NCBI GenBank assembly: GCA_963817735.1
Contig: CAWFPP010000037.1
Coordinates: forward strand, 62,001-126,000
Direction of reading: 5' to 3'
Length of the DNA stretch: 64,000 nt
Source of the DNA: Bog-473 sp963817735
GTDB lineage: Bacteria; Actinomycetota; Acidimicrobiia; Acidimicrobiales; RAAP-2
Shown here: positions 9,666 through 19,173 of the stretch, piece by piece
Layout: every line of letters starts with the position of its first letter
Numbering within the stretch: position 1 is the first letter of the stretch
The notes under the pieces: model-generated
What the model saw: the letters and a program-made list of their open reading frames with translations, nothing else
Told to the model about the DNA's origin: nothing
Database searches by the model: none
Translations under genes and position numbers: made by a program

Positions 9666-11215
9666 GTGAGACGGTCATCCGCTGGGCGGATCTCGGCCAC
9701 AGGCAAGGGTCTGGTGGTTCTTTGCTGCGGGGCCCTTGTCCTCCTCGCCGGCTGCGGCAGCGCCGGCTCGGGTCAGACCACCCGCCAGAGCTTCAGCGTC
9801 AAGCCCGAGCCCTCCGCCCGGGCCGGCCAGCTCCCCGTCCCCGCTGGCCGCCTGCCGACGAAAGGGCCGATCGGCCTCGATCCCGCCACGGCCGACGGCG
9901 TCCAGCTCGATGTCCTGAGCGGCTTGCTCGACGACACACCGATCTACAACGGTGACTTCGCCGACCCCTTCGCGCTGCGAACTGCCGATGATCTGTACAT
10001 CTACTCCTCGAATACCCAGACCACGCAGTATGCGCCCGGGGCACATGTGCCGGTGATCGAGCTTGCTCGCGATTCGGGATTCAAAGGCCAATACCTCGGG
10101 GACGCACTGCCGTCTCTGCCCAAGTGGACCGTCTCGGGGTTCCAGTGGGCGCCGTCGGTGTGGACGCGACCCGACGGCACGTATGTCATGTACTACTCGA
10201 CGCCGGCGACGATTCCGCTCGGGTGTCTGGCCAAGACGCCTCCGTCGGGATGCGTCAAGACCACCAACGGGGAGTCCAGCGCGATGTGCATCTCGCGCGC
10301 GACCAGCGCCAACCCCGCGGGCCCCTTCGTCGATGACTCGTCGTCCGCTTTCGTGTGTCCTCTCGCGCAAGGGGGTGCAATCGACCCGAGCGTGTTCGTC
10401 GCACCCGACGGCACGCCGTGGCTGCTCTGGAAGAGCGACGGAGACTGCTGCAACATGCCCACCACGATCTATTCCCAGCAACTCTCGGCCGATGGGCTCT
10501 CGGTGGTCGGTCCGGCCCACCGACTGATCGGGGCGACCCAGAGCTGGGAGGGGAATCTGGTCGAGGGACCGTCGATGATCGAGAACGCCAACACCTTCTG
10601 GCTCTTCTACTCGGCCAATCTCTGGGGGACCGACAACTACGGCATCGGCGTGGCGCGCTGTGCCACCGTCGTCGGACCCTGTACCAAGCCGCTCGATCAT
10701 GCCTGGCTCTCATCGACGGCCTCCGGGGGACAGAGTGACCCGGGCCCCGGGGGATCGGAGTTCTTCCAAGTCGGCGGTCTCATCTGGATGGTGCATCACG
10801 GCCTCGCGCCCGGGCAGAGCGGGAACGACGCCCAGCGACGGCTCTACGTCGACCTGCTCGCCTTCCCGGGCGACGGGACGCCGCGTCTCGCCCCGCGGCC
10901 ACCGGCGGCCGCCCTGGCCGAAGCGCTGCTCTACTTCGGAGACCCCGACGCGCCGCCCCAACCGGACGAGGCGTTCCTGGCGCTGCTGCACAAGGTCCCG
11001 AGCGCGTTCTCCCACGACACCGACCAAACGCTGGTGGCCGACGGACAGCTTGCGTGCGACGGCCTCACCCACGAGCAGGGCGCCGACGACGTCATCGATT
11101 CCCTGACCCCGTGGGCTCGATCAATTCGAAGCGAGCTTGGTCGGGATCACCGCCACCGAGTACTTCTGCCCCCAAGATGGCCTGCAGGCGTTGAAGGATG
11201 TGCAGGAGGCGCTGA
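9666..11215 (+). CDS. GH43-like lipoprotein with C-terminal DUF732-like domain
   Basis: GTG 9666 opens a lipoprotein signal (KGLVVLCCGALVLLAGC, lipobox LLAGC). Residues of roughly 95-425 form a five-bladed-propeller family 43-like domain: PIYNGDFADPFALRTADDLY, WAPSVWTRPDGTYVMYYSTP, GGAIDPSVFVAPDGTPWLLW and LVEGPSMIENANTFWLFYSA, the Asp/Glu positions typical of the family. A C-terminal 100 residues (PDEAFLALLHKVPS ... GQLACDGLTHEQGADDV ... ATEYFCPQ) resemble DUF732, a mycobacterial secreted domain with two cysteines. A frame change near 11112 splits DUF732, and its exact end near 11215 is uncertain. It probably acts on extracellular glycans. The paralogue at 32761 has a different C-terminus. 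Confidence 0.75.
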
Positions 11216-11334
11216 CACAAGGACCCGTTAGCGACCGTTCGTTCGTGTGGGGACCGAAGACGCTCCGACTGCGCCGGCAGTGCCGACGGCGCCAAGAGGG
11301 ACACGAAATCCGGGTCTCTTCGGCGCCGGCCGCC

Positions 11335-12741
11335 ATGCCGCAACTTCGGCGGCGACGCCCGCTCGCAGGAGCTGGCGGGGCGGATCGTGGAGCGGGCGGC
11401 GCGGATCTCGGCGCTGCACCGGGAGCAGCTGGCCGACATCGCCGAGTTCGATCGGGCGGAGGGGTGGCGGGGGGACGGCGCCGTCTCGATGATCGCCTGG
11501 GTCACCGGGCAGTGCGGCGTGAGCACGTCGACGGCCCGTCAATGGGTGCGTTCGGCGGTCAACTGGAGTCGTTGCCGTGCCTGGCCGAGGGGCTGGCGTC
11601 GGGGAGCTGTCGTTGGACCTGGTGGAGCCGTTGGCGGAGGTGGCGTCGCCTTCGAGCGACGCCGCGTTGCGGGAGGCGTCGGCCCATTGGAGCGTGCGCC
11701 AGGCGCGTGAGTTGGCGGCCTGGCACCGAGCGCAGGAGGAGGCCGAGGCGAGGCCAGGGCGGCGGCGGGCTCGAGGCGGCGGCTGCCGCGGCGATGCCGG
11801 ATGCCGATGTCGCGGAGGTCGATGCGAGACGTGGTCGTGGGCGGCTCGGCGGCCCGGGAGTTCGAGCGCCGGACACTGCGGTTCAACGACACGCGGCGGT
11901 CGGTATGGGTGGCGTTCACCAAGGACGACTACGCCGTGGCGAAGTCGCGTCCTGGTGGGCCGAGTGACGGCGGAGCTGCGAGACGAGAGGACACGGCGGA
12001 GCGGCGCCGGCGTCAGATGCGCGTCGGGTACATGCCCTACGACCAGCGCCTGTACGACGCATTGATGGACTCTTCCAGGTGCGGAGCGGGTCAGGGCGAT
12101 CGGGTGAGCGGTCGGTCGGCGCCGGAGTGCGGCGGTCCGGCCCCGGGTCGTGGTGCATGCGCCGCTCGAGCTGCTCATCGGCTGCTCCGATGAGGACGTG
12201 GCCGAGATCGCCGGCGTGGGCCCCGTTCCGGCCGAGGTCGTCCGGCGGCTGGCCTGCGACGCCAACGTGGACCTCTCGGTGGAGGGTCGGGAAGGGTCGA
12301 TCCTCGAATCAGGGGCGGGCCCGGCGGGATCCGACGGTGGCGCAGCGGATCGAGATCGACCGGCGGGACAAGGGGTGCCGGTTCCCCGGGTGCACCTACA
12401 CCGAGTTCACCAACGTGCACCACATCGAGCACTGGGCCGACGGTGGCCTGACGAACCTGGACAACCTGGTCACGCTGTGCGGTCGGCACCATCGCGCCGT
12501 GCACGAGTTGGGGTGGACCGTGTCGGGCGACGCCGACGGAGTGTTGACCTTCACGAGCCCGCACGGGCGGTCGATGCGGTCGGTGCCGTCGCCGACGTGG
12601 CGACGGTCGTCGGTGGTCGATCCGGAATCGGATCGGCAGACCGCGGCCGGAACGGCCGATGCGCCGTTGAGCGTGCGTCCTGCGGAGCTGGCGGCGCCGT
12701 TGGGGCGATCGGATGATCAGGCGGAGCGGAGCTCGGGGTGA
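11335..12741 (+). CDS. 13E12-type DUF222/HNH endonuclease-domain protein (heavily frame-broken)
   Basis: Reconstructed protein of about 465 residues. The N-terminal DUF222 segment includes ELAGRIVERAARISALHREQL, FDRAEGWRGDGAVSMIAWVT and VSTSTARQWVRSAVN; later comes SHWSVRQAREL-like sequence (SAHWSVRQARELAAWHRAQ). The C-terminal HNH region is RRDKGCRFPGCTYTEFTNVH, HHIEHWADGGLTNLDNLVTL and CGRHHRAVHELGWTV, a complete HNH zinc motif. Such proteins are multicopy in actinobacteria (13E12 repeat family) and of uncertain role, probably mobile nucleases. At least six frame changes occur between 11335 and 12300, and only the HNH third is open without interruption. This could be genuine decay. Confidence 0.78.
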
Positions 12742-12905
12742 GCGTCGTCGCGGCAGCGCGCCATCCAGCCGGTCGGGATCACGGTGACGGTCATGCGCCG
12801 TCCGCACTCGGGGCAGAAGCGCGGGGGGTCGAGCGCGCGGCTGCAGCCGGGGCACTCGGAGTGGGCCTGCCGCAGCCGGTGCAGTGGTCGTCACGGAGAC
12901 GGTCA
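12717..12905 (-). CDS. bsaP: Biotin synthase auxiliary protein BsaP (frame-broken)
   Basis: A small cysteine-rich protein immediately downstream of bioB on the same strand: HCTGCGR, then SECPGCSRALDPPRFC, PECGRRMTVTVIPTGW, ending MARCRDDAHPELRSA. The C-x2-C pairs plus the RRMTVTVIPTGWMARC tail are the signature of the actinobacterial protein found next to bioB and assigned to helping biotin synthase activity, probably through Fe-S chemistry. The frame changes at the CGR/AHSEC junction near 12876, so the start (a GTG around 12890-12905) is approximate; stop TGA at 12717-12719. The region is too short and broken to stand out as an ORF but the motif match is strong. Confidence 0.72.
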
Positions 12906-12941
12906 CGGTCTGGGGATCGGGTCGACGCGGGTCGGTGCGGG

Positions 12942-14035
12942 TCAGATGGCGGCGGTGAGGGCGCCGATGGGCATGCGCAGGTCCTCGAGCATCTGGAGGT
13001 CCTCGTCGGCCGAGCGGCCGAGCGTCGTCAGGTAGTTGCCGACGATGAGGGCGTTGATGCCGGCCGTCATGCCGATGGCCTGGAGGTCGCGCAGGGTCAC
13101 CTCGCGGCCACCGGCGTAGCGCAGGATGACCGAGGGGAGCGCGAGGCGGAAGAGGGCGATCCAGCGGACGGCGTCCCAGGCGCCGAGGACGGGCCGGTCG
13201 CCGAGCGGGGTGCCGGGCCGGGGGTTGAGGAAGTTGAGCGGCACCTCGGTCGGGTCGAGCTCCTGGAGCTGGGTCAGCAGCTCGACGCGCTGGGCGTCGG
13301 ACTCGCCCATGTTGATGAGGGCGCCGCAGCACAGCTCCATCCCGTGCGCCTTGACGAGGCGGCAGGTGTCGGCCCGCTCGTCCCAGGTGTGCGTCGTGAC
13401 GATGGTGGGGAAGTACGAGCGCGCCGTCTCGACGTTGTGGTTGTAGCGGTGGACCCCGCCCTCGGCGAGGCGGCGGGCCTGGTCCTCGGTCAGGATGCCG
13501 GCGCTCACGGCGACGTTGAGCCCCGTCTCGTCGTGGATACGGGGACCAGGTCGAGGATGCGCTGGATGGTGCGCTCGTCGGGACCGCGGACGGCGAGCAC
13601 GATGCAGAACTCGGAGGCGCCGAGGGCGGCGGTCTCGCGGGCGGCGGCGAGGACCTCGTCGGTATCGAGGAAGGGGGTGGCCTTGACGGGCGTGTCGAAG
13701 CGGGACGACTGCGAGCAGAAGTGGCAGTCCTCGGGGCACCCGCCGGTCTTGGCCGAGAGGATGCCTTCGATCTCGACCTCGGGCCCGCACCAGGCCAGTC
13801 GGACCTGGTGGGCGAGGGAGGCCAGCGCCATGACGGCGCCATCGGGGAGTGCGGCGAGGGCGGTGAGCTCGTCGGCCGTGAGGAGGCGACGCTCGTCGAG
13901 CAGGGCGTGCTCGGCGCCGGCGATCACCGCCCTGTCCGCCGCACTCAGGGCGACTTGGGGAGGGGGCGGCGGCGCCGCGGCAGCGGCATGGCAGGAGCGG
14001 AAGGCGACGGGGCTCGTGGTGGTCACGGCGCCCAC
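12942..14035 (-). CDS. bioB: Biotin synthase (one frame break)
   Basis: About 364 residues, radical-SAM: GGCPEDCHFCSQSSRF carries the CxxxCxxC cluster motif after LSAKT; then CIVLAVRGPDE, RYNHNVETARSYFPTIVTTH, CCGALINMGES, PLNFLNPRPGTPLGD and YAGGREVTLRDLQAIGMTAG, where the Arg of YAGGRE is the usual [2Fe-2S] ligand. It inserts sulfur into dethiobiotin. The frame changes near 13540 (around the VP-STT segment before HDETGLNVAVSAGILT). Start GTG at 14035 or 14026. It is divergent from the acyl-CoA dehydrogenase at 14092 and followed closely by bsaP. Confidence 0.92.
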
Positions 14036-14091
14036 GGTAGTGGCAGGGTGTGGGCCTCCGGAAGTTGGGCGGAGCGATGGGAGGAGTGGCC

Positions 14092-15379
14092 ATGGCCTGG
14101 GATTTCTCGACCGAACCCGAGTTCGAGGAGAAGTTGGAGTGGATGCGTGGCTTCGTGCGGGAGGAGGTGTTCCCGCTCGAGACCTTGGATCTGACCTACG
14201 ACCAGGTGCGCGTGGTGATGCGGCCGCTGCAGGAGCGGGTCAAGGCCGAGGGGCTGTGGGCGGCGCACCTGCCGCCGGCGCTGGGCGGCATGGGGTTCGG
14301 GCAGGTGCGGCTGGGGCTGATGCACGAGATCCTGGGGCAGTCGCCGTTGGCGCCGGTGGTGTTCGGCAACAATGCGCCGGACTCGGGGAACGCGGAGTTG
14401 CTGGCGGTGGGGATCGAGATGAGCGGGGACGAGTCGCAGCGGGAGCGGTGGCTGCAGCCCTTGTTGGATGGGGAGCTGCGCTCGGCGTTTTCCATGACCG
14501 AGCCCGACACCGCTGGATCTGATCCGACGCTGCTTGCAGACGTCGGCGGTGCGGGACGGCGACGAGTGGGTGATCAACGGGCACAAGTGGTTCACATCCA
14601 ACGGATCCGTGGCGGACTTCCTGATCGTGATGGCGGTGACCAATCCAGACGTCCATCCGTACCAGGGGTCGTCGATGATCATCGTGCCGGTCGACACGCC
14701 CGGGGTCGACATCGTGCGGGACGTGTCGACGATGGAGGACCCGCACACGCCGTACGGGCGGTTCGGGAATCACGCCGAGATCAAGTACGTGGACGTGCGG
14801 GTGCCGGTGGGGAACCTGATCGGGAAGGAGGGCTCGGGGTTCGTGCTGGCCCAGCACCGGCTGGGGCCGGGCCGGATCCATCACTGCATGCGCTGGCTGG
14901 GGCAGTCCCGGCGGGCGTTCGACATGCTGTGCGAGCGGGCGGTGTCGCGGTACGCGCACGGCTCGATGCTGGCGGAGAAGCAGACCATCCAGAACTGGGT
15001 GGCGGATTCCATGGCCGAGATGGCGGCGGCCCGGCTGATGACGCTGCAGGCCGCCTGGAAGATGGATCAGGAGGGGGCGGCGGCGGCCAGGGTCGAGATC
15101 GCCATGATCAAGTACTTCGGGGCGAAGGTGCTGTACGACGTGATCGACCGCGCCATCCAGGTGCACGGGTCGTTGGGGTTCTCGTCCGACCTGCCGCTGG
15201 AGTCGATGTACCGGGCGGCCCGGGCGGCCCGGATCTATGACGGGCCCGACGAGGTGCACCGCCAGACGGTGGCCCGGCGGGTGCTCAAGGGTTACGAGCC
15301 GCACGAGGTGCCGACCGAGCACATCCCGACCCGGCGGGCCGAGGCGCAGCGCCGCTTCGCCGACCTGTTGGGGACCTGA
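14092..15379 (+). CDS. Acyl-CoA dehydrogenase family protein (one frame break)
   Basis: About 429 residues from ATG 14092 (MAWDFSTEPEFEEKLEWMR), preceded by the ribosome site GGGAGGAG. Motifs: MRPLQERVKAEGLWAAHLPP, SAFSMTEPDTAGSDPTLL, WVINGHKWFTSNGSVADF, the C-terminal helices with MIKYFGAKVLYDVIDRAIQV and HGSLGFSSDLPLESMYRAAR. The long N-terminal part and HGSLGF segment resemble the ACAD10/FadE-like dehydrogenases. A one-base change near 14540 (LLQTSAVRDGDEW across two frames) interrupts it. It probably oxidises an unusual acyl-CoA; the substrate is unknown. It is divergent from bioB with a 56-base gap. Confidence 0.87.
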
Positions 15380-15480
15380 CGGTCGACGCGTAGGAGTGCG
15401 CCTGTGCCGGCAGCGCAGCAGGATGTGGGCACGGCGGTGCTGAACCCTTCGCCGCCACATCCGGGTGCGCCGTGTGGGGA

Positions 15481-15850
15481 TCAGCCGCGACTGTGGCAGA
15501 CCGCCTCGACGTTGTTCCCGTCCGGATCGCGCACGAAGGCGCCGTAGTAGTCGGGGTGGTACTCGGGCCAGAGCTGGGGCTCGTGCAGGGCTCGGCGCCG
15601 GCGGTCGAGGGCCGCGTCGAAGAAGGCCCGCACCGCAGCTCGGTCGGGGGCCAGGAAGGCGATGTGGGTCTCTCGGAAGCCGTCGCCCGTCTGCTGCTGC
15701 CCGATCCAGAAGTCTGCGGATGGCGGGACCCCGTAGCCGATGGCGTCGCCGGTCTCCATGACGCGCACGCCCGAGGGGCGCGAGGACGGCGTCGTAGAAG
15801 GCGGCGCTCCTGGCGAGGTCGGCGCACTGGATGGAGACGTGGGCGAGCAT
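15481..15850 (-). CDS. VOC/glyoxalase-fold protein (one frame break)
   Basis: About 123 residues starting MLAHVSIQCADLARSAAFYD at ATG 15850, then METGDAIGYGVPPSADFWIG, ETHIAFLAPDRAAVRAFFDA and the C-terminal AFVRDPDGNNVEAVCH. The two beta-alpha-beta-beta-beta units, the His near the N-terminus, and DPDGNNVE with the metal-ligand glutamate are typical of the vicinal-oxygen-chelate superfamily. The exact reaction cannot be read. The frame changes near 15775 between the first strand-helix and GVRVMETGD. Confidence 0.78.
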
Positions 15851-16068
15851 GCGACCAGTCTGCCAGTCCCGAAAGGTGCTGCCAGCGCCGACCCTTCTGC
15901 CATCAGCGTGCGCCGGTCGCAGGCGGCCTCAGGTCGTTCGTCCTCGCTGCGCTCGGGCGCTCACTTGCCGGGTGCTCGTGCGCATTTGCGATCAGAGGTC
16001 GTGGGAATCCCTGCCGCGGTGGCAATCCGAGGGATGGGTGGGTCTGGTCGGCGGTCTAATCTGCGGCG

Positions 16069-16731
16069 GTGTCGGACGACCTGGCGCGACGTCGATTGGG
16101 CCACCGTCGCAACGTTCGCCACCGCCCTCGGGACGCTGGTGCTGGCCGTGGCCACCTTCGCCGCCGTGCGCTCCTCGAACCGCTCGGCCCGGATCGCCGA
16201 GGCGGCGTTCCAGGTGAACCTGCGACCCGTCCTGGTCACGTCGCGCCTCGACGACCCGATCCAGAAGATCCGCTGGGTCGACGACCATTGGGCCCACGCT
16301 GGAGGGGAGCAGGCGAGTGTCGAGATGGTGGACGGGAGCATCTATCTCGCCATCTCGGTGCGCAACGTGGGCTCGGGCCTCGCCGTGATCTTCGGATGGT
16401 CGTGTTCACCGAGCTCGCCGTGAACCGACGTCCCGCACGCGACCCCGAAGACTTCCGCATGCAGACACGCGACCTCTACATCGCTCCCGGCGACATCGGG
16501 TTCTGGCAGGCCGCCATCCGGGAGGCGGGCGATCCCGGACTACGCCGCGCTGAGCCAGGACATCCGGGACGGGCAGCCGTTCACGATCGAGTGCTCTACG
16601 GCGACCACGAAGGCGGGCAGCGCACCATCACCCGTTTCGGCATGATCCCCGCCGGTGCGGCGACGACGGCGACGGGTGGTTCCCGTCACGTGGCGCGCCA
16701 CTGGAACCTGGACCGGCCCGATCCCCGGTAG
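16069..16731 (+). CDS. Hypothetical protein with N-terminal membrane anchor (frame-broken)
   Basis: Apparent start GTG 16069 (VSDDL), then in a second frame WATVATFATALGTLVLAVAT, one transmembrane helix followed by FAAVRSSNRSARIAEAAFQV, a stretch common to small anchored actinobacterial proteins. The extracytoplasmic or cytosolic part (NLRPVLVTSRLDDPIQKIRW, YLAISVRNVGSGLAVIFGW) has the look of a beta-sandwich. After a frame change near 16400 it continues FTELAVNRRPARDPEDF and ends in another frame. No function is recognised. Its 3' end overlaps that of the convergent TetR gene. Confidence 0.55.
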   Translation: MSDDLARRRLGHRRNVRHRPRDAGAGRGHLRRRALLEPLGPDRRGGVPGEPATRPGHVAPRRPDPEDPLGRRPLGPRWRGAGECRDGGREHLSRHLGAQRGLGPRRDLRMVVFTELAVNRRPARDPEDFRMQTRDLYIAPGDIGFWQAAIREAGDPGLRRAEPGHPGRAAVHDRVLYGDHEGGQRTITRFGMIPAGAATTATGGSRHVARHWNLDRPDPR

Positions 16732-17367
16732 GCCGGATGTCGAGTCCGCCGGTACGGGTCAGGCGGATCGGGGCGGAGACCTCGCAGCAGCGCCTCGCAG
16801 AGGCGGTCGTAGCCGGCGTCCTGGTCCTCGACGAAGCCGAGGCCGAGGAGCTCGAGGGAGACCCAGCCGTGGATGGTGGCCCAGATCAGCTGGGCCGTCT
16901 CGGTCGGCTGGCCCTCGGCGATGACGCCGGCCTGCATGGCGCGCTGCGACGGCGGCGACGAGGCTGTCGAAGGCCCCGGTGCACACGCCGAGGGCGTCGT
17001 CGCTCGGCTCGAAGCCGGGGACGGCCCGGAGGAACATCATCTGGTACGCCATCGGGTGGGCGAGGGCGAGGGCCCGGTAGCGGCGGGCGCCTTCGCGCAG
17101 GGCCTCGATGGGATCGTCGATCTGGGCCATGGCGGCCATGGCCGCGCCCGAGGCGTTCGAATCCCTGGATGAAGAGCGCCTCGATGATGCCGAACTTCGA
17201 CTCGAAGTGGTTGTAGACGCCCATGGGCGCCACGCCGGCGGCGGCGGCGATCCGGCGCACCGAGAGGCCGTCGGGGCCTTCGGTCTCGAGGAGGTCGGCG
17301 GCCGAGGCGAGGAGCGCCGCCTCCATCCCGGCGCTGGGAGTCCTGGTCCGGTCGGGATTTCCGTCAT
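16686..17367 (-). CDS. TetR/AcrR-family repressor (frame-broken)
   Basis: About 225 residues. The N-terminal helix-turn-helix reads MEAALLASAADLLETEGPDG then LSVRRIAAAAGVAPMGVYNH FESKFG in one frame; the ligand domain begins DDPIEALREGARRYRALALA in a second and ends TAQLIWATIHGWVSLELLGL in a third. The C-terminal part resembles TetR_C subfamilies with AxPMAYQMMFLRAV. ATG 17367 is a possible start. It is divergent from an MFS efflux gene with a palindromic operator between them (17386-17415), so it most likely represses that pump and itself, released by the pumped compound. Confidence 0.82.
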
Positions 17368-17385
17368 GCTCCTAGCGTACTGAAG

Positions 17386-17415
17386 AACATCGTGCTATAA
17401 CAATAGCACAGCGTT
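17386..17415. promoter_or_regulatory. Palindromic operator between tetR and MFS genes
   Basis: Perfect inverted repeat GTGCTAT (17392-17398) and ATAGCAC (17403-17409) with a 4-base spacer, flanked symmetrically three bases out by AAC (17386-17388) and GTT (17413-17415). This 30-bp two-fold symmetric site lies in the 86-base divergent gap, as expected of a TetR-family operator controlling both promoters. Confidence 0.8.
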
Positions 17416-17453
17416 CTACAAGGGTGGAAGTCCCCATCCAGAAGGAGCCCTCG

Positions 17454-19173
17454 ATGTCCGGATCGCCTCGAAACCGATGCCATGGCGCCCGTCGCGGGAT
17501 GGCGCCCCCGCCGAGATCAAGGATCGCCGCTGGATCGTGCTGCCCGTCCTGTGCCTGTCGGTCTTCCTGGTGGTGGTCGACAACACCATCGTCAACGTGG
17601 CCCTGCCCACCCTGAACCGTCAGCTGGGTGCGTCCATCACCTCGCTGCAGTGGATCGTCGACGTCTACAGCCTGGCCTTCGCCGGGCTGCTGCTGGCCGG
17701 CGGCGGGATCGGGGACCGGCTCGGCCGCAAGGGCACGATGCAGGTCGGCCTGGTCTTCTTCGGGATGTTCTCGGCCGCCGCCGCCGCCTCGCACGCGACC
17801 GGCACGCTGATCACGGCCCGGGCGCTCATGGGCGTGGCGGCCGCCTTCATCTTCCCGGCCAGCCTGGCCATCCTCACGAGCATCTTCCCCGACCCATCCG
17901 AGCGGCAGAAGGCGCTCGGGCATCTGGGGCGCCACGTCGGGCATCGCCGTGGCCTTCGGCCCGATCGTCGGTGGGGCGCTGCTCGAGCACTTCTGGTACG
18001 GCTCGATCTTCCTCGTCAACGTGCCCATCGTGATCGTCACGCTCATCGCCGGCGGGATCCTGATCCCGCGGCTGCCCCGAGGTGGCGCCAGCACCGCTTC
18101 GACCTGCGGGGCGTGCTCATCTCGACCGTCGGGATGACGATGCTGGTGCTGGCCATCATCGAGGGGCCGCAGTGGGGCTGGGCCTCGGCGGGGACGCTGG
18201 CGTGCTTCGCCGGCGCCGCCGTCCTGCTGACGGCCTTCACGCTGCTCGAGCTGCGCACCGAGGGCCCGCTGCTCGACGTGCGGGTCTTCAAGATCCCCCG
18301 CTTCACCGGCGGCGCGTTGTCGATCTCGGTGGCGTTCTTCTGCCTCTTCGGCTTCATCTTCCTCATCACGCAGTACTTCCAGTTCGTGAAGGGGTACTCG
18401 ACGCTGTCGGCCGGCGTGCACACGCTGCCGTTCGCCGTCGTGGCGGCCGTGTTCACGCCGATCGCCGCCGTCGTGGCGCTCAAGGTGGGGACCCGGCTGG
18501 TCGTGGGCGCGGGCTTGCTGCTCATGGGAGGCGGCCTCGTCGTGGCGGCTTTCAACTCGTCGGAGGACACCACCTACTGGGGGCCGATCATCGTGGCCAT
18601 GGTGCTGCTGGCCCTCGGGCTGTCCTCCATCACGGCGCCGACGGCGGAGGCGGTCATGGGCTCGGTGGCCGACGAGCAGCGGGGGGCTGCCGCCGGCGTC
18701 AACAACACGACCCGGGAGCTCGGCGGAACGCTGGGGGTGGCGGTGTTCGGCTCGATCTTCGCCTCGGCCTACGCGCCGAAGATCATCAGCGCCTTCCGTC
18801 CGCTCCCCATCCCGGCCGGGCCCAAGGCCGAGGCGCACCAGTCCATGGCGGCCGCGCTGGCGGTGGTCGCCCATGCCCCGCGCGCGGCTCGGCCGGCCTG
18901 GAGTCGATCGCCTTCACGCGTTCCACAGCGGGCTGCGAGGTGGCGTGCATCGCCGGGGCCGGGCGTGGCCGTGCTGGGTGCGCTGGCGGCCTTCAAGCTG
19001 CTTGCCCGGGCCGGGGCGCGCCCGAGGTGCTGGTCGCAGGCTCGAGGGCCCGGCAGGCGTCTTCGCCGAGCGTGTCCGAGCCGACGTCGGCGTCCTCTGC
19101 CATGGTGACGTGGACCGCTATCCCGAGTACGTGCCGTACGTGGCGCCTGAGCCCGAGGCTGCGGCCCCTCTAG
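17454..19173 (+). CDS. DHA2-family MFS drug/metabolite exporter (frame-broken)
   Basis: Start ATG 17454 has a good ribosome site (GAAGGAG); an early frame change leads into IKDRRWIVLPVLCLSVFLVV. Motifs of the 14-helix EmrB/QacA group: VDNTIVNVALPTLNRQL, WIVDVYSLAFAGLLLAGGGI, GDRLGRKGTMQVGL (motif A), ALMGVAAAFIFPASLAILTS, then further helices including LPFAVVAAVFTPIAAVVALK and AGVNNTTRELGGTLGVAVFG. Frame changes occur near 17475, 17925, 18100 and several times after 18880. The C-terminus is uncertain (19108 or 19173). It is a proton-driven export pump, substrate unknown, under control of the divergent TetR. Confidence 0.85.

Noticed and set aside
14240..15850. 536-residue minus-strand frame opposite the second acyl-CoA dehydrogenase
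   Set aside because: Only its first about 25 residues are real (the VOC start); the rest is antisense to a conserved enzyme.
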